Numbered from the stretch's first letter, positions 36,966 through 49,082 are shown. The stretch is 64,000 nt of DNA from Mycolicibacterium confluentis (GCF_010729895.1 NZ_AP022612.1:1984001-2048000), one strand, 5' to 3'. Notes: generated by a model not told the origin, from the letters alone. Numbers and translations are program-made.

Positions 36966-37735
36966 TCAGCGCTTCTGCACCAGCAACGTCTGGGCAGACG
37001 TACCCACAAACCCCGTGCGGTCGAAGATCTCCGCGGTGGTCACGCCGATGCCGTCCGGGCCGATGGATCCGCGGGCCCGCACCGCGAACTCGTCACCTGT
37101 GGGCAGCCTGTGCAGGTGCAGGGCCGTGTCAGTGTTCATGAAGATGTACTCGTCGGGATTCAGTGCCGAGCCGATGCCGTTGGCCGAGTCCACCACCATG
37201 GTGAGGCGCTGCAGGCCCGTCGTCGGCTCGTCGTCCACCAGCCCGACCCGCGGACGCAGCCAGAACACCCGGGCCCCGGCGTCGTCCTGTTGGCGGCGCC
37301 AGTCGACCGACTCGAGGTATCCCGGCGCGTTCCACCAGTAGTCCGGGAGCGGTTCGTCGTCGGTGTCGGCCAGCGGCGGGAAGCGGTCACTGGCACCGGC
37401 TGCGGTGTCGCTGGTGGCCAGGGCCCACGCCGTGACCCGCGCCACCGGTCGATCCGGGGCGTCCAGCGTCGCCATCTCGGCGGCCACCAGGGCGATGCGC
37501 TTGCCGGGCCGGGGCACCGACGTCTGCACCCGCACCGGTGCCACCGGAATGGCACCCAGGATGTCGAGGGTCAACCGACCGACGCGCAGCCCGGAGCCGT
37601 CGAGGTGTTCCTCGATCGATTTGGTCAACAGCGCCAGCGGGGGAGACCCATGCTGGATCTCGGGTGTCCAGTTGCTGCGCGTGAAATCGGTTGACTCGTA
37701 GGTGTTCTCCGAGGTGCGCCGGAAATAGCACTCAC

Positions 37736-37739
<4 letters not shown>
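36966..37739 (-). CDS. Acyl-CoA thioesterase family protein (TesB-like)
   Basis: A 257-residue predicted double-hotdog thioesterase. Two hotdog regions can be placed: one around ENTYESTDFTRSNWTPEIQHGSPPLALL (residues 12-40) and another around LNPDEYIFMNTDTALHLHRLPTG (190-210). It probably hydrolyses or binds an acyl-CoA. GTG 37739 is chosen since it overlaps the RecB-like stop (GTGA), the usual coupling in this genome. The frame is open far upstream, but that part is antisense-like. Confidence 0.78.
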
Positions 37740-39429
<1,690 letters not shown>

Positions 39430-39440
39430 GCGGTCGGCCC

Positions 39441-39734
39441 TCAGTCGTCGCTGTGCACCAGGCCGCGCCGCGCGGACAGCAGCATGATCTCCGGGCGCGC
39501 CGCCACAAGGCGCTCGGCCGCGTCGAGCACCTCGACGACGTGGGCGCGGTCACCTGAGACCACCGACATGCCGATTCCCGCTCTGCGATGCAGGTCCCGC
39601 GACCCCGTCTCAGCGGCGGACACCGTGAACCGGCGCTGCAGTTCGGCCACGAGGGGTCGCACCACCGACCGCTTCTCCTTGAGCGAGTGCACGTCACCCA
39701 GCAGGACGTCGAACTCCAGCCAGCCGATCCACAT
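39441..39734 (-). CDS. DUF503 family protein
   Basis: A 97-residue conserved small protein of the DUF503 (YlxP-like) family, usually a ferredoxin-like fold: LEFDVLLGDVHSLKEKRSVVRPL at the start and IGMSVVSGDRAHVVEVL in the middle. Function is unknown. It equals M. tuberculosis Rv2117 in size and position. It begins 11 bp after the LppK stop and is the last gene of that operon. Confidence 0.9.
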   Translation of the reverse strand: MWIGWLEFDVLLGDVHSLKEKRSVVRPLVAELQRRFTVSAAETGSRDLHRRAGIGMSVVSGDRAHVVEVLDAAERLVAARPEIMLLSARRGLVHSDD

Positions 39735-39745
39735 GGCGGCGGGGC

Positions 39746-40252
39746 TCAGCGCGGTCCGTCACCGAGGGCCAGCAGCAGGTCGGCCGTCGTGCGGGACAGC
39801 TGCCAGCCGGTCGGGATCTGCTTGAACTCCATGGGGTAGCTGAACGGCGCGGTGTTCGGCTTACTCGTGGTCAACGTCACGGTCGCCTGAACCGTGCCCG
39901 GCGCGGACCCCGACCATGCCAGTTCGGTAGCGGTGAACGTCATGGGCAGCATGTGGTTGTCGGTCAGTGCCTGGGCGAAGTTGTCCAGGGTCGTGGCGTC
40001 GGCTGGTGTGGCCCCCTCGATCAGGGGCAGCTTGTCCTTTCCGGGCACCGCCGGATCTGTGAGCTTCATCACCACATCGGTCAGTGCCGCCGGGTCCGGC
40101 AGTGGTGCGGACGGCACGGTGGGGGCGACGGTGCTCGACGTGGGCGCCGGCGGCGGGGCCGGCTCGCGGGCCTCCGAACCGCACCCAGACAGCCCGAACG
40201 CCGCCACGAATATCGTGGCGGCGCTCAGTGCTGTGGTCAGGTGACGGTTCAA
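39746..40252 (-). CDS. lppK: LppK-like lipoprotein, MTB12 family
   Basis: A 168-residue lipoprotein with lipobox FGLSGC (Cys24) and a proline-rich linker (PAPPPAPTSSTVAPTVPSAP) before the MTB12 fold. It resembles its neighbour at 40254: both have a GWQLSRTTADLL or [14 protein letters not shown]-terminus, so they are paralogues. It starts with TTG, 1 bp after the MTB12-like stop. M. tuberculosis Rv2116 is the positional equivalent. Confidence 0.86.
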   Translation of the reverse strand: MNRHLTTALSAATIFVAAFGLSGCGSEAREPAPPPAPTSSTVAPTVPSAPLPDPAALTDVVMKLTDPAVPGKDKLPLIEGATPADATTLDNFAQALTDNHMLPMTFTATELAWSGSAPGTVQATVTLTTSKPNTAPFSYPMEFKQIPTGWQLSRTTADLLLALGDGPR

Positions 40253-40253
40253 C

Positions 40254-40751
40254 TCACGACGAGAAGAGCGAGAGCACCTGGGATGCGGAACCGCGGGAGA
40301 GCTTCCAGCCGCCCTGGTTCACGAACGTGATGGTCTGCGTGGTGGGTGCCATACCCGGTCCGGAGGCGGTCACGTTGGCGCTGGCCACGCCCGGTCCGTT
40401 CGGGGCGATGTCGGCCACCGAGAAGTTCAGCGGCAGCAGACCCTTGGCGACGGCGTTCTTCATCAGTCGGTCGGCGGTCTTGCCTTCGAAGATGCCGATG
40501 CCGTTCTCGACCAGATAGCTCTTGCTGGCGAAGGGGACTCCAGGGTTGGCCAGGCCGTTCAGCACGCCGTAGAGATCCTCAGCCGTGGGCACGTCGGCCA
40601 CCGGGTTCAGGGGCATCGGGGTGCCGAACACCGCGAGCTGCGCCTGCGGCTGGGCCGGGGCGGCTGCAATGGAAGTCACACCTGCCGCTGCCGCGCCCGC
40701 GATCACCGCGGCACCGGCAATGGCTGCCACACCTGTGGCTAGGAATTTCAT
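40254..40751 (-). CDS. MTB12/CFP-2-like low molecular weight secreted antigen
   Basis: A 165-residue secreted protein. A signal peptide of about 30 residues ends near VTSIAAAPA, with no lipobox. The mature part resembles M. tuberculosis MTB12 (CFP-2, Rv2376c, 168 residues), a culture-filtrate antigen. GAAAGGA lies before the ATG. It heads an operon with lppK and DUF503 and is divergent from mpa, which starts about 150 bp away. Confidence 0.84.
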   Translation of the reverse strand: MKFLATGVAAIAGAAVIAGAAAAGVTSIAAAPAQPQAQLAVFGTPMPLNPVADVPTAEDLYGVLNGLANPGVPFASKSYLVENGIGIFEGKTADRLMKNAVAKGLLPLNFSVADIAPNGPGVASANVTASGPGMAPTTQTITFVNQGGWKLSRGSASQVLSLFSS

Positions 40752-40902
40752 GTTCAAGGCGTCCTTTCGTTGGGCCGTCTCGCGTTCGAGGCTAACAGTG
40801 TCGCTGGTGTGTCGAATTCCTACAGCGCACACAATGACTGAATCGCCGGTAGCGTTGAAGGTGTTACTGCACCAATCTTTCGGTGCGGGAGAGGAGCGCA
40901 AC

Positions 40903-42756
40903 ATGAGTGAGTCGGAGCGTTCTGGAGCCTACTCAGATGGCTTCAACCCCTCGATGTCCAGCGAGGATGCTGCCGAGTTGGAGCAGCTACGACGTGAGGC
41001 GGCGGCACTGCGTGAGCAGATCGCCGAGATCGCCGCGGACGCCGAAGGGGGCCCCGGAGGTGCCTCAAATGCCCGCGAGGTGCATCAACTCGAGGCCCGG
41101 ATCGACTCCCTTGCCGCGCGAAACGCCAAGCTGATGGACACGCTCAAAGAGGCGCGCCAGCAACTTCTCGCCCTGCGGGAGGAGGTCGACCGCCTCGGTC
41201 AGCCGCCCAGCGGGTACGGAGTGCTACTTGGCGTTGCCGACGACGACACCGTCGACGTGTTCACCTCCGGTCGCAAGATGCGCCTGACCGTCTCGCCCAA
41301 CATCGACGTCAAGGTCCTCCGGAAGGGCCAGACGGTCCGCCTCAACGAGGCCCTGACCGTCGTCGAGGCGGGCACCTTCGAAGCTGTCGGCGAGATCAGC
41401 ACGCTGCGCGAGATCCTGGCCGACGGCCAGCGCGCCCTTGTGGTCGGTCACGCCGACGAGGAGCGCATCGTGTGGCTGGCCGAACCTCTGGTCTCGGCCA
41501 CCGACCTGCCGCCGGAGATCGCCGCGACCCTGACCGCCGACGAGTTGGAGCAGCGGCCCCGCAAGCTGCGGCCCGGTGACTCGCTGCTGGTCGACACCAA
41601 GGCCGGCTACGCCTTCGAGCGCGTGCCCAAGGCCGAGGTGGAGGACCTGGTCCTCGAAGAGGTTCCCGACGTCAGCTACCACGACATCGGCGGCCTGACT
41701 CGTCAGATCGAGCAGATCCGCGACGCCGTGGAGCTGCCGTTCCTGCACAAGGATCTCTACAAGGAGTACGCGCTGCGCCCGCCCAAGGGTGTGCTGCTGT
41801 ACGGCCCTCCGGGCTGCGGTAAGACGCTGATCGCCAAGGCCGTCGCCAATTCGCTGGCCAAGAAGATGGCCGAGCTCCGCGGTGAGGAGTCACGCGAGGC
41901 CAAGTCGTACTTCCTGAACATCAAGGGCCCCGAACTGCTCAACAAGTTCGTCGGCGAGACCGAGCGGCACATCCGCCTGATCTTCCAGCGGGCCCGCGAG
42001 AAGGCCTCCGAGGGCACCCCGGTGATCGTGTTCTTCGACGAGATGGACTCGATCTTCCGCACCCGTGGCACGGGTGTGAGCTCGGACGTCGAGACCACGG
42101 TCGTGCCCCAGCTGCTCAGCGAGATCGACGGCGTCGAGGGGCTGGAGAACGTCATCGTCATCGGTGCCTCCAACCGCGAGGACATGATCGACCCGGCGAT
42201 CCTGCGGCCCGGCCGCCTGGACGTCAAGATCAAGATCGAGCGGCCCGACGCCGAGTCGGCTCAGGACATCTTCAGCAAGTACCTGACCGAGAAACTGCCG
42301 GTGCACGCCGACGACCTCGCCGAGTTCGGCGGCGACCGCTCGCTGTGCATCAAGGCGATGATCGAGAAGGTCGTCGACCGGATGTACGCCGAGATCGACG
42401 ACAACCGGTTCCTGGAGGTCACCTACGCCAACGGTGACAAGGAAGTCATGTACTTCAAGGACTTCAACTCCGGCGCCATGATCCAGAACGTCGTGGACCG
42501 CGCGAAGAAGAACGCGATCAAGTCGGTGCTCGAGACGGGTCAGCCGGGTCTGCGGATCCAGCACCTGCTCGACTCGATCGTCGACGAGTTCGCCGAGAAC
42601 GAGGACCTGCCCAACACCACCAATCCCGATGACTGGGCGCGGATCTCGGGCAAGAAGGGCGAGCGGATCGTGTACATCCGCACGCTGGTCACGGGCAAGA
42701 GTTCGTCGGCCAGCAGGGCCATCGACACCGAGAGCAACCTGGGGCAGTACCTCTAG
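40903..42756 (+). CDS. mpa: Proteasome-associated AAA ATPase (Mpa/ARC)
   Basis: A 617-residue hexameric unfoldase that recognises Pup through its N-terminal coiled coil and feeds proteins to the 20S core. Coiled-coil stretches are at about 21-47 and 58-98, tandem OB domains at about 100-240, Walker A GPPGCGKT near 301, Walker [11 protein letters not shown] near 375 and the arginine finger region ILRPGRLD. It ends in GQYL, the penultimate-tyrosine gate-opening tail. GAGAGGAGC precedes the ATG. M. tuberculosis Rv2115c is equivalent (609 residues). Confidence 0.97.
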   Translation: MSESERSGAYSDGFNPSMSSEDAAELEQLRREAAALREQIAEIAADAEGGPGGASNAREVHQLEARIDSLAARNAKLMDTLKEARQQLLALREEVDRLGQPPSGYGVLLGVADDDTVDVFTSGRKMRLTVSPNIDVKVLRKGQTVRLNEALTVVEAGTFEAVGEISTLREILADGQRALVVGHADEERIVWLAEPLVSATDLPPEIAATLTADELEQRPRKLRPGDSLLVDTKAGYAFERVPKAEVEDLVLEEVPDVSYHDIGGLTRQIEQIRDAVELPFLHKDLYKEYALRPPKGVLLYGPPGCGKTLIAKAVANSLAKKMAELRGEESREAKSYFLNIKGPELLNKFVGETERHIRLIFQRAREKASEGTPVIVFFDEMDSIFRTRGTGVSSDVETTVVPQLLSEIDGVEGLENVIVIGASNREDMIDPAILRPGRLDVKIKIERPDAESAQDIFSKYLTEKLPVHADDLAEFGGDRSLCIKAMIEKVVDRMYAEIDDNRFLEVTYANGDKEVMYFKDFNSGAMIQNVVDRAKKNAIKSVLETGQPGLRIQHLLDSIVDEFAENEDLPNTTNPDDWARISGKKGERIVYIRTLVTGKSSSASRAIDTESNLGQYL

Positions 42757-42830
42757 GTCGCCTCCGGCAGGTCTCTTCCGGGTCCGCGATTCCGTGGTCG
42801 CGCCGAGTCAACTCGGCGCACCATGGAGTC

Positions 42831-43322
42831 ATGCCGTCGCTCTCCTGGGATGTGGTGCCCGTCGACAAGCCCGAGGACGTCAACGTCGTCATCGGACAGT
42901 CGCACTTCATCAAGACCGTCGAGGATCTGCACGAGGCGCTGGTCGGCGTCGGCGGGCCACTGCGGTTCGGGCTGGCGTTCTGCGAGGCGTCCGGCCCGCG
43001 CCTCGTACGGCGAAGCGGCAACGATCCTGAGCTGACCGATCTGGCGACCAGCGCCGCGCTGGCGATCGGTGCCGGGCACGGCTTCGTGATCTTCCTGCGC
43101 GACGGATTTCCGGTCAGCGTCCTCAACCAGATCAAGGTCGTTCCTGAGGTCTGCACGGTGTTCTGTGCCACCGCCAACCCAGTCGACGTTCTGGTGGCGG
43201 TCACCGAGCGTGGTCGCGGCATCGTCGGGGTGATCGACGGCGAACCGCCACTGGGTGTCGAGACCGACGACGACGTGGCCGCGCGCCGCGAGCTGCTGCG
43301 TGTGATCGGCTACAAGCTCTGA
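42831..43322 (+). CDS. Adenosine-specific kinase family protein
   Basis: A 163-residue protein of a family seen mainly in archaea and some bacteria and named from an archaeal structure (adenosine-specific kinase). Motifs: VNVVIGQSHFIKTVEDLHEALV, FGLAFCEASGPRLVRRSGND, FLRDGFPVSVLNQIK and NPVDVLVA. The biochemical role is poorly established. It lies 74 bp after mpa on the same strand. I do not recall it in this place in M. tuberculosis. Confidence 0.83.
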   Translation: MPSLSWDVVPVDKPEDVNVVIGQSHFIKTVEDLHEALVGVGGPLRFGLAFCEASGPRLVRRSGNDPELTDLATSAALAIGAGHGFVIFLRDGFPVSVLNQIKVVPEVCTVFCATANPVDVLVAVTERGRGIVGVIDGEPPLGVETDDDVAARRELLRVIGYKL

Positions 43323-43326
43323 GTTT

Positions 43327-43965
43327 CTACCACTCCAGCGAGTAGCTGTTGGCGAAGTTGTCCTGGGTGACGTGGGCCTCGCGGGTGGTGGTGTCCACGC
43401 TCAACCGTTCGGTGAGCGTGCGGGTTTCGTAGCTCCAGCCCTCGGGCAGGGTCAGCCGTGACGCCAGTCGCGTCAGGCCGTCCAGATTCATCTCGGCATC
43501 CACAGCCTGGCTGTAGGTCTGCATGACCCAGCGTTGGCCCTGCGGGTCGATGAGTTCGAAGATCGGTCGGCCGGCATCGAAGTGGAACACCGTCCTCCGG
43601 TCCACTCGGTTGACGCTGTAGGGCGCGGGGTTCATCGACGACAGCTTCACTCGTGCTTGGCGGGCCATGGCGATTCCACCGAATGCCCTGGTGTCGGGGG
43701 CGGTGTCGCGCACCTTCTCGATGCTGCTCATCAACCAATGCCGTGGGCCGTTGAGCAGGGCCGCCACCGCGCCGTACTCCTTGGCGATCGCCTCCGCATC
43801 GAGCCTGTCCCACAGGTGCGCGGGGCAGTCATTGAGCGGAAAGCTGCAGTACACAGTGGCTTCCGGACCGTCTTCGCCAGCCGTGATGAGCAGCACCTCG
43901 CCGTAGCGCTTGTCGAACACGTCATCGTTGACCATGTCGTCGTTGAACACGTCACTGTCGGCCAT
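43327..43965 (-). CDS. Conserved hypothetical protein (Rv2114-like)
   Basis: A 212-residue protein without signal peptide or helix bundle. Recognisable blocks are NPAPYSVNRVDRRTVFHFDAG, RWVMQTYSQAVDAEMNLDGL and the C-terminal LPEGWSYETRTL then DNFANSYSLEW. The same block pattern occurs, to my memory, in uncharacterised proteins of many bacteria. A GGAGGAC ribosome site supports ATG 43965. It overlaps the membrane protein gene by 14 bp, so it is co-translated with it. Length and position fit Rv2114 (207 residues). No function is proposed. Confidence 0.78.
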   Translation of the reverse strand: MADSDVFNDDMVNDDVFDKRYGEVLLITAGEDGPEATVYCSFPLNDCPAHLWDRLDAEAIAKEYGAVAALLNGPRHWLMSSIEKVRDTAPDTRAFGGIAMARQARVKLSSMNPAPYSVNRVDRRTVFHFDAGRPIFELIDPQGQRWVMQTYSQAVDAEMNLDGLTRLASRLTLPEGWSYETRTLTERLSVDTTTREAHVTQDNFANSYSLEW

Positions 43966-45124
43966 GGCCGTCCTCCATCTCAAGGTAGGCGTCGCGGCCC
44001 GCCAGGCTGACCGCGACGTCGGCGATCAGCGGTTCGAAGAAGCGCTGCCGATACAGCGGGTCGACGCTGGTGCTGACGGTGAAGTACAGGCCGGACAGCA
44101 CCGCGACGAACAGCGACGTGTGCACCACGGTCTGCGGGATCGGGATGTGAATACCGAACCACGTTCCCGCACAGGGCGGCTCGCCCGTCGTGCAGGTCTG
44201 CTCGGATGACCACAGCACCGTGACGTCGTCGGGGATCGCGATGATCCCGAGCGCCAGGAAGAACGCGAACAGGCCCGTGGTGAACAGCACCACCTGGATG
44301 GCCTGCGAAACCACCATTACCGCAACCACATTGGCCTGCTCGCCGAGTGACAGGGGGGTGCGGGTCGGCTGCTTCCCGGGCGCCAGAGCCAGGGGTGTGG
44401 CCCGCAGCAGCGAGGCCGGATCGGACTGGCCCGAGCGATCGTCGCGCAGCGCCAGCACCTCGTCGCGGATCGTGGCGATCATGAACACCAGCGCCACGAG
44501 CGCCAGGAATCCGATGGTCTGCCAGAGGCGTTCGCGGGTCATCCGGGCCGCCAGTTGCCACAGTTCACCGGTGAAGTAGACGACCACCGTGAGCATCAGC
44601 AGCGGCAGCGCCCGGCTCATCAGCGTGCCGAGCGCACCCAACTGGATCCACGCGAACCGGAACGCCCACAACAGGATCGAGCCGAACCCCAGATAGGTGA
44701 ACCAGATGGTCAGCAGTGACACCAGGAGGAAGATCGGCACTTCGGCCAGGGCCGCCGAAGACCACCCCGACACTGCCACAGGCATGATCAGCACAAAGAT
44801 CGCCATCACCAGCAGCGCCGCGGTGCGCCGGCCCGCCTCGGATGCCGTGGTGCCCGTGCGATGCAGCATGTGCAGCGCGAACGGTGCCGCGATGAGGACG
44901 GCTGCGAGCACCACCAACCGCGCGATGTAGCCGTAATCCGGTGCGTCGCCGGTCCAGTCCGCGAGCAGCATCGTGACCGCGGTCAGTGCGCCGACACTCG
45001 CGACGGCGGGCGCTGACCGGGGGATCAGCGCGCGTGAACGCACCCTCCGGGTGAGCACCAGGGGGAGACCACGGGCCAGGAACCAGTCGTGCACTCGGCG
45101 CCTCTCGGCGTGCGTGAGGGCCAC
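43952..45124 (-). CDS. Polytopic membrane protein (Rv2113-like), copy A
   Basis: A 390-residue protein with about eight predicted membrane helices and no known motif. A basic N-terminal stretch (WFLARGLPLVLTRRVRSRALIP) and a soluble C-terminal tail (LYRQRFFEPLIADVAVSLAGRDAYLEMED) match the same positions of its upstream neighbour, so the two are tandem paralogues. GTG 45124 follows the other gene's stop by 1 bp. Confidence 0.83.
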   Translation of the reverse strand: MALTHAERRRVHDWFLARGLPLVLTRRVRSRALIPRSAPAVASVGALTAVTMLLADWTGDAPDYGYIARLVVLAAVLIAAPFALHMLHRTGTTASEAGRRTAALLVMAIFVLIMPVAVSGWSSAALAEVPIFLLVSLLTIWFTYLGFGSILLWAFRFAWIQLGALGTLMSRALPLLMLTVVVYFTGELWQLAARMTRERLWQTIGFLALVALVFMIATIRDEVLALRDDRSGQSDPASLLRATPLALAPGKQPTRTPLSLGEQANVVAVMVVSQAIQVVLFTTGLFAFFLALGIIAIPDDVTVLWSSEQTCTTGEPPCAGTWFGIHIPIPQTVVHTSLFVAVLSGLYFTVSTSVDPLYRQRFFEPLIADVAVSLAGRDAYLEMEDGHGRQ

Positions 45125-45125
45125 G

Positions 45126-46271
45126 TCACTCGCCGACGGTCGCGGTGCGATAGCGGTCGCGGGCCACCAGGGTCAACCGCAGGTCGTCGATCACCGGATC
45201 CAGGAAACGGGTCGAGTACTCCTTGTCGGTGACGGCCCGGGCCGCCAGGTACATGAACGTCAGAGCCCCGAGGAACAGCGTGATCTGGATCAGGGCCTGC
45301 GGCACCGGGAAAGTCATGCCCAGGATCTGGCCGTCGCTCGGGCCGCCGCGGGTCCAGGCGTCCAGCACCTCGGGACTCAGCAGGATCAAGCCGAGCACGA
45401 AGAAGATCGCGGCCGTCACAATCGCCACGGTCAGCACCTGCAGGAGCTGTGAAACCCCAAGCACGAAGGCGACATTGGCCTGCTCTATCCGAGACAGCGG
45501 CTTGCGCACGGGCCGGTCGGGCAGATGCTCGAACGGAGTGCCGGCGAGGCGGGCATCGTCGTCGGGGGACTTGTCCGTCGAACGCAGCATGGGCCTGACT
45601 CGGTCCAGTGTGCTGGACAACAGGAACGCGGCGGCGATCAGGAACAGGAATCCCAGTGCGAGCCACAGTCGGGATCTGGTGATCAGGCTGACCATCGTCC
45701 ACACCGCGGCGTTGAAGAACACCAGGACCGTCAACAGCACCACCGGCAGCGCCCGCACGAAGAGATCGCCGATCGAGGCGAGGTTGGCCACCGTGGTGCG
45801 CGCGCTCCAGCCCATGATGGAGCCGATTCCGCATGCCGTGCAGCCGAATATGACCGCCACGACCACCAGCTCGATGAGCAGGTCGACGACATGGAAGGGT
45901 GTCGGGCCGCCGAAGATCCCGCCGAGAGCGGCCACCACCAGAGCCACGCCCGACGCGACGGAGCGGGACGCCATGGACAGCCGGGACACCAGCCAGCCGA
46001 CGAGTGCGCCCACCGGAAGGCCGAATACGAAGACCGCCAACACGAACCACTCGTTGCGGGTGGGGGTGCCGTCGATGTCGATGGTGTGTTTGCCGGTCAG
46101 CGCGACGATCAGGATGGACCCCGCCATCAGCACCGCGAACGCCGCCAGTGCCGGTGCGGATCTGGGCCACACCCGTCGCACCAATGCGCCAGGACGCAGC
46201 ACCGCGGGCAATCCGTGTGCCAGGAACCAGGATTCGGCGGCAATGCGCTCAGGGGACTGCGAAGCCGCCAC
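45126..46271 (-). CDS. Polytopic membrane protein, paralogous copy B
   Basis: A 381-residue protein with about eight helices. It shares with copy A the N-terminal WFLAHGLPAVLRPGALVRRVWPRSAPA, the mid-protein RIEQANVAFVLGVSQLLQVL and the C-terminal FLDPVIDDLRLTLVARDRYR. The charged cytoplasmic loops diverge. GTG 46271 lies inside the end of the amidohydrolase gene (23-bp overlap), so copy B, copy A and the Rv2114-like gene all appear to be translated from one transcript with the amidohydrolase. Confidence 0.82.
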   Translation of the reverse strand: MAASQSPERIAAESWFLAHGLPAVLRPGALVRRVWPRSAPALAAFAVLMAGSILIVALTGKHTIDIDGTPTRNEWFVLAVFVFGLPVGALVGWLVSRLSMASRSVASGVALVVAALGGIFGGPTPFHVVDLLIELVVVAVIFGCTACGIGSIMGWSARTTVANLASIGDLFVRALPVVLLTVLVFFNAAVWTMVSLITRSRLWLALGFLFLIAAAFLLSSTLDRVRPMLRSTDKSPDDDARLAGTPFEHLPDRPVRKPLSRIEQANVAFVLGVSQLLQVLTVAIVTAAIFFVLGLILLSPEVLDAWTRGGPSDGQILGMTFPVPQALIQITLFLGALTFMYLAARAVTDKEYSTRFLDPVIDDLRLTLVARDRYRTATVGE

Positions 46272-47481
46272 GATTGGATACCGTAGCGCCTTCTTTGACC
46301 ACCAGCAGGATGTTTGCGGGTTCGCCGACTGAGTCGATGTCGGTCAGGGGATTACCGCGGACGACCACCAGATCGGCGATCTTGCCCACTTCAACGCTGC
46401 CCAGGCGATCGTCGACCCCGCACAACTGCGCCGACGTCAGCGTCCCCGCCACGATCGCCTGCATGGGGGTGAGGCCACCGAAGCGCACCAGCAGGCCCAG
46501 TTCGGCCAGGTTGGTGCCGTGGTCGGGGGACAGGCCAGCGTCGGTGCCGACGGCGATCTTGATGCCCGCTGCGGCTGAGGCCGCGATCGATTCGTGCGCC
46601 AACTCGTGCCAGTGCGCGCTCTTGCGTGCCCCCGCGGCCGACGCCGTCACCGGGCTCATGGTCTCCAGAAGTGTGGGCACCAGGAAGGTGCCCTGCTCGA
46701 CCATCTGGGCGCGCAGGTCCTCGTCGAGGTCGTAGCCGTGTTCGACGCTGTGCACCCCGGCATCCACCGCGGCACGGATGCCCGCGCGGCCGATGGCGTG
46801 CGCGGCCACCGGTCGGCCGCCGTAGGCCTGACCCTCTTCGACCATCGCGGCGATCATCTCGGTGCGCATGCCCAGCCACGTCGGGTCGTCGTTGGGCGAC
46901 GAGACCCCGCCACTGGAGGCCACCTTGATGACGTCGGCTCCGGCCGCGATCAGTTCCCGGGTACGCCGGCGCGCGTCGTCGACGGTGTCCACGAGTGCGC
47001 CGCCGACGTACGGCGTCAGATCGATCCCGGACGGCAGGTGGAAGTCGGCGTGCCCGGCGGTCTGGCTGAGCATGTTGATGGCGACCAGCAGGCGCGGACC
47101 GGGGATCAGGCCGTCGGCGACGGCGTCGCGCACGCCCGGGTCGATGCCCATCAGGTCACGGGCTGTGGTGACGCCGTTGTGCAGCGTGACGCGCAGGCGT
47201 TCGAGCAGTTCGAAGTAGAGGTAGGACGCGGGACGCATGGCGCGTTCCAGTGGGGTGCCCTTCTTGCCGGGCAGGCTGAAGTGCACGTGGCAGTCGAAGA
47301 ACCCCGGGCAGACGCTGTTTCCCCCGAGGTCGACGCGCGTGGCGTCGGGGGTGTCAGGGGCGTCAGCGGACGGCCCGGCCCAGGTGATCCGGTCCTTGTC
47401 GACGATGACGGTGGCGTCGGGCACCGGGTCGCCGCCCGTGCCGTCGATGAGGGTCGCATTGTGCAGCAGCAGAGTTGTCAT
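46249..47481 (-). CDS. Amidohydrolase family protein (imidazolonepropionase-like)
   Basis: A 410-residue TIM-barrel metal hydrolase. Metal site: DCHVHF (HxH near 65), the bridging lysine in DVIKVASSGG near 175, AAHAIGR and VEHGYDLDED, and Asp in VGTDAGLSPDHGTN. The closest subgroup covers Xaa-Pro or acyl-Lys dipeptidases and imidazolonepropionase-like enzymes; the substrate is unknown. It starts the operon that continues into the two membrane proteins and is divergent from dop. Confidence 0.86.
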   Translation of the reverse strand: MTTLLLHNATLIDGTGGDPVPDATVIVDKDRITWAGPSADAPDTPDATRVDLGGNSVCPGFFDCHVHFSLPGKKGTPLERAMRPASYLYFELLERLRVTLHNGVTTARDLMGIDPGVRDAVADGLIPGPRLLVAINMLSQTAGHADFHLPSGIDLTPYVGGALVDTVDDARRRTRELIAAGADVIKVASSGGVSSPNDDPTWLGMRTEMIAAMVEEGQAYGGRPVAAHAIGRAGIRAAVDAGVHSVEHGYDLDEDLRAQMVEQGTFLVPTLLETMSPVTASAAGARKSAHWHELAHESIAASAAAGIKIAVGTDAGLSPDHGTNLAELGLLVRFGGLTPMQAIVAGTLTSAQLCGVDDRLGSVEVGKIADLVVVRGNPLTDIDSVGEPANILLVVKEGATVSNRGGFAVP

Positions 47482-47561
47482 GGCGCCGCCCACTTCACCA
47501 AGCGGGCACGGCATACGCAAGCATCGACACGGCCCCTGGGCACTTGCCCTGCTTTGACCTC

Positions 47562-47567
47562 TAGGCT
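47562..47567 (+). promoter_or_regulatory. -10 box of dop, leaderless
   Basis: TAGGCT ends 6 nt before the dop ATG at 47574. There is no ribosome site. The dop and amidohydrolase starts are 92 bp apart and divergent. Confidence 0.45.
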
Positions 47568-47573
47568 GGGCGC

Positions 47574-49082
47574 ATGCAACGGATCATCGGTACCGAGGTC
47601 GAGTACGGCATCTCGTCACCGTCTGACCCGACCGCAAATCCGATCCTGACCTCCACTCAGGCGGTGCTCGCCTACGCGGCGGCGGCTGGGATTCAGCGGG
47701 CCAAGCGGACACGCTGGGACTACGAGGTCGAATCACCGCTGCGGGATGCGCGCGGCTTTGACCTCAGCCGGTCCTCGGGGCCGCCCCCGATCGTCGACGC
47801 CGACGAGGTCGGTGCGGCCAACATGATCCTGACCAATGGGGCCCGCCTCTACGTCGACCATGCCCATCCCGAGTACTCCGCGCCCGAGGTCACCGACCCG
47901 ATGGACGCCGTGATCTGGGACAAGGCCGGCGAACGTGTCATGGAGGCCGCGGCGCGCCACGTCGCGTCGGTGCCGGGTGCGGTCAAGCTGCAGCTGTACA
48001 AGAACAACGTCGACGGCAAGGGCGCGTCGTACGGGACGCACGAGAACTACCTGATGAGCCGGCAGACGCCGTTCTCCGCGGTGATCTCGGGACTCACGCC
48101 GTTCCTGGTGTCGCGGCAGGTGGTCAGCGGATCCGGGCGCGTAGGCATCGGACCCTCGGGCGACGAACCGGGGTTCCAGCTGTCCCAGCGCGCCGACTAC
48201 ATCGAGGTCGAGGTCGGCCTGGAGACCACGCTCAAGCGCGGCATCATCAACACCCGCGACGAACCGCATGCCGACGCCGACAAATACCGGCGCCTGCACG
48301 TGATCATCGGTGACGCGAACCTGGCTGAGACGTCGACCTACCTCAAGGTGGGCACGATGTCGCTGGTGCTCGACCTGATCGAGGAGGGGCCGCAGCACGG
48401 CCTCGACCTGTCCGATCTGGCGCTGGCCCGCCCCGTACACGCCGTGCACGTGATCAGCCGTGACCCGTCGCTGCGGGCCACTGTGGCGCTGGCCGACGGT
48501 CGCGAACTGACCGCCCTTGCGCTGCAACGCATCTACCTCGACCGGGTGGCCAAGCTCGTCGACGCACGTGATCCTGACCCGCGCGCATCGCACGTCGTGG
48601 AGACCTGGGCGCACGTGTTGGATCTGCTCGAGCGCGATCCCATGGAGTGCGCCGAGATCCTGGACTGGCCCGCCAAACTGCGTCTGCTCGAAGGGTTCCG
48701 CAATCGGGAGAACTTGAGCTGGTCGGCGCCGCGACTGCATCTGGTGGACCTGCAGTACTCCGATGTGCGGCTCGACAAGGGCCTGTACAACCGGTTGGTG
48801 GCGCGCGGTTCGATGAAGCGACTGGTGACCGAGCAGCAGGTGCTCGACGCGGTCGACAATCCGCCCACCGACACCCGGGCCTACTTCCGCGGTGAATGCC
48901 TGCGCCGGTTCGGCGCCGACATCGCCGCCGCGAGCTGGGATTCGGTGATCTTCGACCTCGGCGGCGACTCGCTGGTGCGGATTCCGACCCTTGAGCCGCT
49001 GCGTGGCAGCAAAGCCCATGTCGGGGCGCTGCTGGACTCTGTCGACAGCGCCGTCGAACTGGTCGAGCAGCTCACGAACTGA
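47574..49082 (+). CDS. dop: Deamidase/depupylase of Pup
   Basis: A 502-residue glutamine-synthetase-like enzyme that deamidates the C-terminal Gln of Pup to Glu and also removes Pup from substrates. The N-terminal ATP/metal site is [11 protein letters not shown], further conserved stretches are [13 protein letters not shown] and the Dop loop region [23 protein letters not shown]. Size matches Dop (M. tuberculosis Rv2112c, 505) rather than PafA. Pup follows 65 bp downstream. Confidence 0.97.
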   Translation: MQRIIGTEVEYGISSPSDPTANPILTSTQAVLAYAAAAGIQRAKRTRWDYEVESPLRDARGFDLSRSSGPPPIVDADEVGAANMILTNGARLYVDHAHPEYSAPEVTDPMDAVIWDKAGERVMEAAARHVASVPGAVKLQLYKNNVDGKGASYGTHENYLMSRQTPFSAVISGLTPFLVSRQVVSGSGRVGIGPSGDEPGFQLSQRADYIEVEVGLETTLKRGIINTRDEPHADADKYRRLHVIIGDANLAETSTYLKVGTMSLVLDLIEEGPQHGLDLSDLALARPVHAVHVISRDPSLRATVALADGRELTALALQRIYLDRVAKLVDARDPDPRASHVVETWAHVLDLLERDPMECAEILDWPAKLRLLEGFRNRENLSWSAPRLHLVDLQYSDVRLDKGLYNRLVARGSMKRLVTEQQVLDAVDNPPTDTRAYFRGECLRRFGADIAAASWDSVIFDLGGDSLVRIPTLEPLRGSKAHVGALLDSVDSAVELVEQLTN

